DNA of 64,000 bases from Bacillota bacterium (lineage in GTDB: Bacteria > Bacillota > Clostridia > Acetivibrionales > DSM-1351). Shown piece by piece: positions 17,361 to 24,963 of the stretch. The stretch is taken from positions 1 through 64,000 of the forward strand of contig JAEWOH010000074.1 of assembly GCA_023460955.1 (NCBI GenBank). Direction: 5' to 3'. The notes beneath the pieces were generated by a model that saw only the letters and a list, made by a program, of their open reading frames with translations, had not been told where the DNA came from and did not search any database. The position numbers were made by a program, and so were the translations under genes. Numbering within the stretch: the stretch's first letter is position 1; every line of letters starts with the position of its first letter.

Positions 17361-18047
17361 CTATTCACCGGATATTTTGTAGCCAACCCCATGCACTGTC
17401 TGAAGATACCTGGGATATTTCGGTTCATCCTCAATTTTGTGTCTGAGGTTTTTAATGTGTGTATCTATAGTCCTGTCAAAGCCCTCAAAATCGTAACCAA
17501 ATGCTGCTGCAATCAATTCGTCCCGTGTAAAAGTCTTATTCGGATACTTTAGCATAGCCAAAAGAATTTTGTACTCGTTTGGTGTCAGATTAATAATATT
17601 ATGCTGTTTCTTAAGTTCATGCTTTGTATTATCAAGTACCATATCTCCAATCATAAAAATATCCGTTTCTGACTGCCCGTCATTATAGGATCTTCTCAAA
17701 ACAGCTGCCACCCTGGCTATAAGTTGCTTAGGACTGAAAGGTTTTAAGACGTAATCATCTGCTCCAATATTCAATCCCTTAAGAATGTCCTCTTCTTCTA
17801 CCTTTGCTGTCAGCATAATAATGGGGACATTTGACTTTTTTCTAAGCCGCTGGCATACTTCTTCTCCTGATACATCAGGTAGCATCAGATCAAGGATAAT
17901 CAAATCCGGATTTACCCTCTCGAACTCGGTTATGGCCTGATTTCCGTTAAATGCTGTGAAAACTTGATAATTGTTATGTTCAAGATAAGATTTGACCACT
18001 TCTACTATCTTTTGTTCATCATCCACCACTAAAATTTTTTTCAGCAT
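17361..18047 (-). CDS. OmpR/PhoB family response regulator
   Basis: A 228-residue regulator. The receiver domain (residues 1-118) has the acidic pair DDE near the N-terminus, the phospho-acceptor Asp in LIILDLMLPD and the conserved Lys in DDYVLKPFSP. The winged-helix domain (about 130-225) ends with TVHGVGYKIS. The start was moved to the ATG at 18047, where AGGAGA lies 7 bases upstream; the longer ORF start has no such site. Its cognate kinase follows immediately. The upstream DNA holds 20-bp tandem repeats, which could be its own binding sites. Confidence 0.94.
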   Translation of the reverse strand: MLKKILVVDDEQKIVEVVKSYLEHNNYQVFTAFNGNQAITEFERVNPDLIILDLMLPDVSGEEVCQRLRKKSNVPIIMLTAKVEEEDILKGLNIGADDYVLKPFSPKQLIARVAAVLRRSYNDGQSETDIFMIGDMVLDNTKHELKKQHNIINLTPNEYKILLAMLKYPNKTFTRDELIAAAFGYDFEGFDRTIDTHIKNLRHKIEDEPKYPRYLQTVHGVGYKISGE

Positions 18048-18098
18048 ACAATATTTTCTCCTGGTTAACCGGGTTAACAAACCGCAGTGTTTTCATAT

Positions 18099-18137
18099 AA
18101 AGATACCCCGCTTCTTATGACGAAACGAGGTGTCTTT
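18099..18137 (-). terminator. Hairpin between copZ and the response regulator
   Basis: A 12-bp stem with one mismatch and one G-U pair on the - strand (18099-18110 with 18126-18137) is followed by CTTTATATG. The T tract is short, so it may be only a partial terminator between the copper operon and the two-component system. Confidence 0.55.
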
Positions 18138-18165
18138 TCAATCTAACTCTTTACAGGTATCGTCC

Positions 18166-18231
18166 GTTTAAACAGACTTGTTCATGTTTTAACAGACTTG
18201 TTCGCGTCTCATCTAAACAAGACTTGTTTAT
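18166..18231. repeat. 20-bp tandem repeats containing AACAGACTTGTT
   Basis: Two 20-bp units (18166-18185 and 18186-18205) and a third degenerate copy (18206-18231) each carry AACA(A)GACTTGTT, an imperfect palindrome. The spacing of two helical turns, just upstream of a response-regulator gene, suggests operator sites. Confidence 0.65.
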
Positions 18232-18259
18232 GTTTACCATTTACCAAGTACAATGGCAC

Positions 18260-18475
18260 TTACTTTACAACATCGTAGCCCTGATCCTCAATAGCATCCT
18301 TAATTTCTTTGCCGGACACCTTTTCAGGATCAAATTCAACAGTAACTTTCTTATTAGTTAGGTCTACAGAAACCTTGTCAACTCCGTTTAAAGCACCCAC
18401 TGCCTTTTTCACACTGTTTTCACAGTGACTGCAGGACATACCCTCAACTGTTATATCTGTAATTTCTTTTGCCAT
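18260..18475 (-). CDS. copZ: Copper chaperone CopZ (HMA domain)
   Basis: A 71-residue heavy-metal-associated domain protein with the Cu(I)-binding MSCSHC motif (Cys15 and Cys18) and the ferredoxin-like beta-alpha-beta-beta-alpha-beta pattern ending in DQGYDVVK. It delivers Cu(I) to the P-type ATPase encoded 57 bases upstream. It starts at an ATG with GGAGG 8 bases before it. The length is normal for CopZ. The Tyr of the GYDV segment is typical of copper rather than mercury chaperones. Confidence 0.93.
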   Translation of the reverse strand: MAKEITDITVEGMSCSHCENSVKKAVGALNGVDKVSVDLTNKKVTVEFDPEKVSGKEIKDAIEDQGYDVVK

Positions 18476-18532
18476 AATAATTTACCTCCAATTTTATATT
18501 TATTAAATTTAATATATTAATTCATTATAAAC

Positions 18533-20956
18533 TTATTTCTTATAAGGTTTAAAGCGTTTCAGGCTCAAAGAATTTGTAACAACAGAAACTGAACTGAAAG
18601 CCATTGCTCCACCGGCAATAATCGGACTTAATAAGCTAAAAGCTGCAAAAGGAATTCCGATTATATTATATATGAATGCCCAAAAAAGGTTTTGTTTAAT
18701 CTTGGTCATGGTTTTTCTGGAAAGCTTGATTGCTGTCGGAATTGAACGCAAATCCCCTCTCATAAGAGTTATATCTGCCGCTTCAATTGCAACATCAGTA
18801 CCTGTGCCAATGGCCATTCCTATATCTGCAGTAGCAAGGGCTGGAGCATCATTTATTCCGTCCCCCACCATACCGACTATTCTACCCTGTTTTTTGAGCT
18901 TTTCTACCTCTTCCGCCTTATTCTCAGGTAAAACCTCGGCCAATACGTTAGTGATTCCCACCTGTCTAGCAATTGCGGCAGCTGTTCTTTTGTTATCACC
19001 GGTTAACATATACACCTCAATGCCCATATTCAGCAAGTCTTCTATTGCGGCTTTTGAATTTTCCTTAACTGTATCGGCTACTGCAATAATAGCTTCAGTT
19101 CTATTGTTTACAGCCATAAGCATAGCTGTTTTCCCCTCATCCTCAAGGCCGGTAATGATATTTTCTATATTCTCGATACTAATGCCCTCTTCCTTTAGCA
19201 ATTTTCTTGTTCCCAGATAAAGCTCCTGATCTCCGATTACCGCTCTTACACCTCTGCCGGGTATTGCCTCAAAACTATCAGGGTCGGGTAGATTTCCCAA
19301 TGAGGTTTTACCCTTCTCGTATATAGCTACGCCCAAGGGATGTTCGGAGCTTTTCTCTGTAATAGCTGCCAATCTTAGAACATGTTCTTCATCCATATTA
19401 TTGAGTGATATTATGTCAGTAACCTCTGGTTTTCCTTTTGTGATTGTTCCTGTCTTATCAAGGACGATGCTGTTAAGCTTGTAGGCTCTTTCCAGATGTT
19501 CTCCACCTTTTATAAGAATACCGTTTTCAGCTCCTTTTCCCGTACCCACCATTATAGCTGTAGGGGTTGCAAGTCCCAGAGCACAAGGACAAGCTATAAC
19601 CAGCACAGAAACTGCACTTACTATGGCTTTTGCAAAGTCTCCGGCTGCCAGATACCAAATAAGGAAGGTAACAAACGCAATTCCGATAACAACCGGGACA
19701 AAAATTCCTGAAACCCGGTCGGCTATTTTCTGTATAGGGGCCTTTGAGCCCTGTGCTTCCTCAACCATCTTAATAATCTGTGAAAGTGCCGTATCCTTGC
19801 CTATTTTAGTGGCTTCAAACTTAAAGGTCCCGAATTTATTTATAGTTGCTCCAATTACCGGATCACCGGATTTTTTCTCAACCGGCAGACTTTCTCCGGT
19901 AAGCATGGATTCATCAATTGAAGAATTACCTTCAACGATTTTGCCATCCACAGGTATCTTTTCGCCGGGCCTTACCACAACTATATATCCTACCTCTACC
20001 TCTTCAACAGGAATATCTTTCTCTTCTCCGTTTATAATAACTCTTGCTGTTTTAGCCTGTAAGCCCATCAATTTTTTTATAGCTGCTGATGTCTTTCCTT
20101 TTGCAACGGCTTCAAAATATTTTCCGAGTAGTATTAAGGTAATGATGACGGCACCTGCTTCAAAATACAGATCTTTCATCATAACTCCCGGTTTTGCAGG
20201 TACGAAGAAAGCATTATATATACTGAAGAAATAGGCCGCAGAAGTACCCATAGCAATTAAGACATCCATATTCGAGCTTTTAGCTTTCAGTGCATGATAA
20301 GCATTTTTATAAAACCGCCAACCAATTATGAACTGTACCGGTGTTGCAATAGCCAACTGAAAATATTGATTATGCAGGAATGCCACATCTATTTTGATTA
20401 GTGACAGCAGCATAGCCAGTATCAGCGGAGAACTTAATGCAGCTGAAGTTATCAGCTCTGTTTTAAGCTTTTTTATTTCCTTTTCTCTTTGAGCCTTTTC
20501 CATATCCTGAGACAGGTCGTCCACTTTTTCTGCTCTATAACCCAGATTTCCTATAACATTTATTATATCTGATACTTTAACAACATTTGGATCAAATTCA
20601 ACCGCTGCTTTCTCAGTTGCCAGATTAACAGCCGCCGAGGATATTCCCTCCATTTTACCCAATCTTCTCTCAATCTTTGCAGAACAGGCAGCACAACTCA
20701 TTCCGGTAATTTTTAGTTCCACTTTGTTATCACTTGTCTTAGCCTGCTGCATTACATCATATCCGAGCTTCCTTACAGTTTCTGCTATTCTGTCAGTATC
20801 TACTAATTGATCGTCATACTCGACTGTTGCTTTTTCAATGGCGAAATTTACGTTTGCCTGTTTTATTCCGTCTATTTTATTAAGCCCTTTTTCTATTCTT
20901 GCAGCGCAGGCTGCGCAGGACATACCGGTTATATTAAAGCTTTCTTTTCTATCCAT
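18533..20956 (-). CDS. copA: Copper-exporting P1B-type ATPase CopA
   Basis: An 807-residue Cu(I)-export ATPase. Two N-terminal HMA domains carry MSCAAC at residues 12-17 and again at 86-91. Eight membrane helices follow, with the ion-binding CPC motif in ACPCALGLATPTA, the phosphorylation motif DKTGT, the SEHPLG motif that marks heavy-metal pumps, and the hinge VGDGINDAPAL. The last two helices contain the YNIIGIP and SSVSVVTNSLSL segments, giving the Tyr-Asn and Met-x-x-Ser-Ser ligands of copper pumps (MAFSSVSV). It is followed by copZ and preceded by the TauE/SafE fusion. The operon is expected to be copper-induced. Confidence 0.96.
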   Translation of the reverse strand: MDRKESFNITGMSCAACAARIEKGLNKIDGIKQANVNFAIEKATVEYDDQLVDTDRIAETVRKLGYDVMQQAKTSDNKVELKITGMSCAACSAKIERRLGKMEGISSAAVNLATEKAAVEFDPNVVKVSDIINVIGNLGYRAEKVDDLSQDMEKAQREKEIKKLKTELITSAALSSPLILAMLLSLIKIDVAFLHNQYFQLAIATPVQFIIGWRFYKNAYHALKAKSSNMDVLIAMGTSAAYFFSIYNAFFVPAKPGVMMKDLYFEAGAVIITLILLGKYFEAVAKGKTSAAIKKLMGLQAKTARVIINGEEKDIPVEEVEVGYIVVVRPGEKIPVDGKIVEGNSSIDESMLTGESLPVEKKSGDPVIGATINKFGTFKFEATKIGKDTALSQIIKMVEEAQGSKAPIQKIADRVSGIFVPVVIGIAFVTFLIWYLAAGDFAKAIVSAVSVLVIACPCALGLATPTAIMVGTGKGAENGILIKGGEHLERAYKLNSIVLDKTGTITKGKPEVTDIISLNNMDEEHVLRLAAITEKSSEHPLGVAIYEKGKTSLGNLPDPDSFEAIPGRGVRAVIGDQELYLGTRKLLKEEGISIENIENIITGLEDEGKTAMLMAVNNRTEAIIAVADTVKENSKAAIEDLLNMGIEVYMLTGDNKRTAAAIARQVGITNVLAEVLPENKAEEVEKLKKQGRIVGMVGDGINDAPALATADIGMAIGTGTDVAIEAADITLMRGDLRSIPTAIKLSRKTMTKIKQNLFWAFIYNIIGIPFAAFSLLSPIIAGGAMAFSSVSVVTNSLSLKRFKPYKK

Positions 20957-21027
20957 TAGATTTACAGCTTCCTTTCTGTATATAAATCAACGTTTATAAG
21001 TCAAACCTATCATACTACTGACAGATT

Positions 21028-22941
21028 TTAACCACAGCAGCCTCCACCGCCAGCTCCGCTGTTACCGAGATTTAACCTATAATTTTCAACATCTGCTTTC
21101 ACTGAGTCCATATCAAAATTATTAATGTCATCCACAACTTTTATATACCCATTTAGCATACCCATCCAACAGCCAAAATTAAAATCCTCTTCTGCTGTAA
21201 ATTGAATTTTATTTTCACCTTCGGCCAAGTCTATGCCAGCTCCGTAATTTGAGAAAATAATTCTGTTGTTGCAGCTGTTAATTTTTTCCCCATAAAAATT
21301 AATTACGGTATCAACACCTTTTTGAATCACTGCAACAGCAGGTGTAAAGCCATAATCATTCACATTGATAGTTACTGTCTGACGAGAGTCTTTAATTTCA
21401 GCAACAGCTATATTATCGGTAGGTATGTTGCCATTATAAAATTTGGTTGCTTTTGAGCCGGCGGAACAGCAACCGCCTGCAAATCCGGCATTTCCGTCAG
21501 AAGAACCGCTTACACCCAGATCAGTTTCCGGAGAAGACAAATCCTCAGCAGAAAGCTTTGATATATCATCAACTACCTTTATATTACTGCTTATCATACC
21601 CATCCAGCAAGTATAAACAAAATTTCCTGCTTCCTCGGGAGTAAATTCAATAATATTGTCCCCTACAGAAAGTTTTTTCTGAAGCTCATACTTTGGTATG
21701 GTTACAGGATTATTGCAGCCATTGAGATCACCCTCGGCAACCTTTATATTCCATTTAACAGGGATACCCTTCTGAACTGTTATGGGCGTATATCGACCGC
21801 TTTCTAAATGTGTTGTAACTACCTGTACTCCGTTTTCAATCTTTGCAACATTTGTACTTACGGTAGAAGCCCTGACTACACCGCCTATAAAATCTACACC
21901 TGATAAGTTTAAGCCCCTATTCATCATTACTATACCAAGTATCATTACCAGGGCTGCACTGACCTTGAGCATTTTATGAGTAAACTTTCCGCTCAGCATG
22001 GAGCTAACAGCGCCAAAACCAAACATCAGAGGCACAGTACCCAAACTGAAAAGAAACATTGATAAAGCACCTGCTGCGAAACTACCTGTACCTAATGCGT
22101 ATAACTGCATAGCCTGTAAAGGTCCGCAGGGCATCAAGCCGTTTAGAAGTCCTACATAAAGCGGACCTTTTCCTCCGGCGCTGCCATGGACCTTTCTACC
22201 CAGAACTTTTGGGAGTCTTGGATTTATCTTTCTCAACCAGGGAAAAATATTCAGCATATTCATTCCCATAATTATCATAAAGATACCTGATATAACTGCA
22301 ATAATTCCTTTTGCAGTACCTGAAAAGCTGATGACAGAACCTAATGCACCTACCAAGCCGCCTAAAATTGTATAAGAAACAATTCTTCCCATATTATATA
22401 AAAGGCTTGGCTTCAGCCTTGAGAGCTTTGAGTCACCGGCAGCTTCGTTATACCTTACACATACTGATAAATTAATTCCTCCGCACATAGCTATACAATG
22501 CAGTGAAGTTAGCAGACCAATAACAAATAAAACTCCGTATCCCATACTTTGATTTACCTGAGGTATAAAATTAAAACCTATAGTATTACTAATAATAAAA
22601 TATAATGCAAAAATGATTATTATGGCCCCCACAAGCTGACCAATATTTTTATTTTCTTGAACCTTAACAGGTTCATCAGTGTTTTTTATGGTACTTCCAA
22701 GCGGGTTATCCAGCACCTGATAATCCAACTTTTCTATTGCCTTAATTATCTGCTCCAGTTTGATTAATTCAGTATCATAAGTGACATAAACATTTGAACT
22801 GCTGAAAATAGCCTTGGCATCTTCAATACCTTCGAGCTTTTTTAGTGTATTCTCTATGCGTATTTCACAACCGGTACATGTCATACCGTCTATATGCAGA
22901 ACTCTTCTAATCGTAGTTAATTTTCTTGCGTTTCCATCCAT
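21028..22941 (-). CDS. HMA - TauE/SafE membrane - double cupredoxin-like fusion protein
   Basis: A 637-residue multidomain protein. Residues 10-75 are an HMA domain with MTCTGC (Cys22, Cys25). Residues ~90-345 hold TauE/SafE-type membrane helices with the CIAMCGGINL and GLMPCGPLQAMQLYALGTGS segments. The extracytoplasmic tail has two cupredoxin-like domains, each with a conserved N-N/C-N asparagine-cysteine loop (GCNNPV and SCNNRI) and a CWMGM copper-ligand motif (TCWMGMI and GCWMGML). It ends in GGGCCG. The start is the ATG at 22941. Members of this group occur with CopA in clostridia; a role in copper transfer or sequestration across the membrane is likely, though not proven. Confidence 0.88.
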   Translation of the reverse strand: MDGNARKLTTIRRVLHIDGMTCTGCEIRIENTLKKLEGIEDAKAIFSSSNVYVTYDTELIKLEQIIKAIEKLDYQVLDNPLGSTIKNTDEPVKVQENKNIGQLVGAIIIIFALYFIISNTIGFNFIPQVNQSMGYGVLFVIGLLTSLHCIAMCGGINLSVCVRYNEAAGDSKLSRLKPSLLYNMGRIVSYTILGGLVGALGSVISFSGTAKGIIAVISGIFMIIMGMNMLNIFPWLRKINPRLPKVLGRKVHGSAGGKGPLYVGLLNGLMPCGPLQAMQLYALGTGSFAAGALSMFLFSLGTVPLMFGFGAVSSMLSGKFTHKMLKVSAALVMILGIVMMNRGLNLSGVDFIGGVVRASTVSTNVAKIENGVQVVTTHLESGRYTPITVQKGIPVKWNIKVAEGDLNGCNNPVTIPKYELQKKLSVGDNIIEFTPEEAGNFVYTCWMGMISSNIKVVDDISKLSAEDLSSPETDLGVSGSSDGNAGFAGGCCSAGSKATKFYNGNIPTDNIAVAEIKDSRQTVTINVNDYGFTPAVAVIQKGVDTVINFYGEKINSCNNRIIFSNYGAGIDLAEGENKIQFTAEEDFNFGCWMGMLNGYIKVVDDINNFDMDSVKADVENYRLNLGNSGAGGGGCCG

Positions 22942-22973
22942 CAAAAGCTGCCCTCCCTCCCTGAAGCAAACGT

Positions 22974-23471
22974 CTACTCAGTTTTCCAGTTATCAGTAAA
23001 GAGATCTTTGTTTTGTTCTATAAAGTCTTTTGAAATAATAATGTTTGTTCCGTCATCAGTTTTGTTTTCAGTATATATTGGAATAGGATTACAGCCGCCC
23101 CTCTGCTGTTCTATCATATCCATGGAGAATCGGTTTCCGCAGTTCTGACACACAACTACATCGCCATCCTGCTTGTAATATGCTCTTGGTGAGCCATTGC
23201 AAACCTGACAGGTATTAAAGGCAGTCCGAATGGTTCCATCGCTTGCTTTAACTGCCATAATTTCCATATCCCTATTTCCTGTTTTAATTGGGTAAAACTT
23301 CACAGTTTCTGTTATTTCGGTCTTATTTATAGTTACATCGCTATTTACCATAGTATTTGAATTATTAGACTTTCCGTTCCCCAAGCCGAACTTGACAAGA
23401 AGTATAATACCTATAACAATTATTGCTGCCAAAATAATAAATATTTTTTTATTTAAATTTTCTCTTTTCAT
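22974..23471 (-). CDS. DUF2318 membrane-anchored Cys-rich protein
   Basis: A 165-residue protein with one N-terminal membrane helix (residues 7-28) and an extracytoplasmic DUF2318 domain. Cys pairs are visible: CQVC near 102-105 and CQNC near 122-125, with a further Cys in GGCNPIPIY and a His-free middle. The DUF2318 family is associated with metal uptake and Fe-S/copper-linked membrane complexes. It is the first gene of the copper operon, 32 bases before the TauE/SafE fusion start. It starts at an ATG with CAGGAGG 6 bases upstream. A role in metal or electron handling with the downstream protein is inferred. Confidence 0.88.
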   Translation of the reverse strand: MKRENLNKKIFIILAAIIVIGIILLVKFGLGNGKSNNSNTMVNSDVTINKTEITETVKFYPIKTGNRDMEIMAVKASDGTIRTAFNTCQVCNGSPRAYYKQDGDVVVCQNCGNRFSMDMIEQQRGGCNPIPIYTENKTDDGTNIIISKDFIEQNKDLFTDNWKTE

Positions 23472-23534
23472 GTTATCCTCCTGATGTTATCTTAATAAGA
23501 CAATATTAGCAAAGAAATATGTAGATATTATGAA

Positions 23535-23553
23535 GACTAATCGACGGACTAAT
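23535..23553 (-). promoter_or_regulatory. Direct repeat upstream of the copper operon
   Basis: GACTAAT occurs at 23535-23541 and 23547-23553 (ATTAGTC on the - strand), a 12-bp spacing, 64-82 bases before the DUF2318 start. OmpR-type regulators often bind direct repeats at about this spacing. The link to the nearby regulator is inference. Confidence 0.4.
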
Positions 23554-23582
23554 AGACAAAGATTAAATTACGTTAACAATTA

Positions 23583-23611
23583 TTTACAACAAATAAAAAC
23601 TAAAGTAATAT
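23583..23611 (+). promoter_or_regulatory. Candidate sigma-A promoter of the LCP gene
   Basis: TTTACA (23583-23588), 17 bases, then TAATAT (23606-23611). Transcription would begin near 23618, upstream of the LCP start at 23694. Confidence 0.45.
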
Positions 23612-23627
23612 TGTATTATATTTAAAC

Positions 23628-23645
23628 GTTTCATATACCTGAAAC
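23628..23645 (+). promoter_or_regulatory. Inverted repeat GTTTCA-N6-TGAAAC
   Basis: A perfect 6-bp dyad (23628-23633 with 23640-23645) lies just after the proposed LCP promoter. It could be an operator or a leader hairpin. Confidence 0.4.
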
Positions 23646-23693
23646 AATAATAATCTAATGGTCGTGCATTATTTGCGCAAAATGGAGGTATTA

Positions 23694-24839
23694 ATGAAAT
23701 CCGCCAAAATCACTTATTTGTCCAGCATAGCATGTGGAGTTATACTATTCTTAATCGGTGTTTTCATGCTAGCCAGTCTGGATAAATCTCCTGGACAGGT
23801 CATAAATGAAAACCTTTCACACTCTGGAAATTCAAACTCAGTTTCTGATATACCTTATACAGGTAACATGGACTCAATAAATTTTTTAGTTCTTATTAAA
23901 GAAGCTTCGGGATTAAATACCGATTCAATTATAATTGCAAATTATTCTCCTGAAACGAAGCAGATAAACCTATTAACAGTTCCGAGAGACACTGCGGCAG
24001 GTGTAAATACTACTTATAAGGTTAATTCTGTATTTTCAATGGGTTTAAATAAATTTAAAAAATCCAAAGAACTAACGCTTCCAGAACAAAAACATAAGGC
24101 TGCAGAGTACACGGCGCAAACCATAAGCAATCTTACCAGAATAAAGCTTGACTATTACGCTTATTTTGAGATTGACACTATTAAAGGGATAGTTGATAAG
24201 TTAGGAGGAATATATTTTGACGTTCCTGCTAAACTGAAATATAAAGATCCTACTCAGGACTTGTACATTGATCTTCAACCGGGCTATCAACTTTTAGATG
24301 GTGATAAGGCCGAGCAGCTGCTTCGCTTCAGGAAGGCCCATAGTTCTTATTATACCCCTAAAGAATTAAAGGAAGTAAAAAAGTATTACGACGGCTCTGA
24401 TTTAAAAAGAACAGAAATGCAGCTCAAATTTGTTAATGCAGTTATAGAGCAGAAGGTAAACTTGCTTGAGCTGCCCAAGTTAATTCCCATTATTGATTAC
24501 ACTTTTGATAATGTAATAACGAATACTTCACTTAATGATGTTTTATCACTCTTCAGGGCATTTACCCAGGGCTCAAGACCAGACATGAACACCTTTAAAT
24601 TAAGTGGGATAGATAAAAGAATTGATGGTGCTGATTATGTAATTTACAATAACACCATAGAGGACACTAAGGCCAGAAAAATATACAGATCTGATGAAAT
24701 TATTAAAGAGTATTTTTCAATACCCTCAGGTAATTTTATACCGGACGAAAAACAAAAGTACGATTATGACAAGATTCTCAGGGATAACCCATCAAATAGC
24801 GATACTGATATATCAAAAGATAATAAAGATAAGCCGTAA
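23694..24839 (+). CDS. LytR-CpsA-Psr (LCP) family protein
   Basis: A 381-residue protein with one N-terminal membrane helix (about 6-28) and an extracytoplasmic LCP domain. The markers are NFLVLIKEASGLNTDSIIIANY (near 64-85, with the conserved Asp), LLTVPRDT with the catalytic Arg, and RKAHSS/DLKRTEMQ (Arg-rich pyrophosphate site). The LCP enzymes attach teichoic acid, capsule or other glycopolymers to peptidoglycan. The C-terminal ~40 residues are polar and probably disordered. The start was moved to the ATG at 23694, where GGAGG lies 5 bases upstream. A monocistronic gene with a promoter and dyad upstream. Confidence 0.92.
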   Translation: MKSAKITYLSSIACGVILFLIGVFMLASLDKSPGQVINENLSHSGNSNSVSDIPYTGNMDSINFLVLIKEASGLNTDSIIIANYSPETKQINLLTVPRDTAAGVNTTYKVNSVFSMGLNKFKKSKELTLPEQKHKAAEYTAQTISNLTRIKLDYYAYFEIDTIKGIVDKLGGIYFDVPAKLKYKDPTQDLYIDLQPGYQLLDGDKAEQLLRFRKAHSSYYTPKELKEVKKYYDGSDLKRTEMQLKFVNAVIEQKVNLLELPKLIPIIDYTFDNVITNTSLNDVLSLFRAFTQGSRPDMNTFKLSGIDKRIDGADYVIYNNTIEDTKARKIYRSDEIIKEYFSIPSGNFIPDEKQKYDYDKILRDNPSNSDTDISKDNKDKP

Positions 24840-24894
24840 AGCAATAATAATCCATTGTGCGGGGCTTATCGAGCATTCATATGAAACTATGACA

Positions 24895-24939
24895 AACGGA
24901 CCATAATATCGGTACAGTATTCCGATATTATGGTCCGTT
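24895..24939. terminator. Long hairpin between convergent genes
   Basis: An 18-bp perfect inverted repeat (24895-24912 with 24922-24939) with a 9-nt loop lies between the LCP gene (+) and the stalk-domain gene (-). T tracts are weak on both sides, but the stem is long enough to act as a terminator. Confidence 0.65.
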
Positions 24940-24963
24940 GATATTAAGACATCTCTTTACACT

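Noticed and set aside
18672..19220. 182-residue + strand ORF in copA
   Set aside because: Hydrophobic shadow of the membrane and ATPase coding region.
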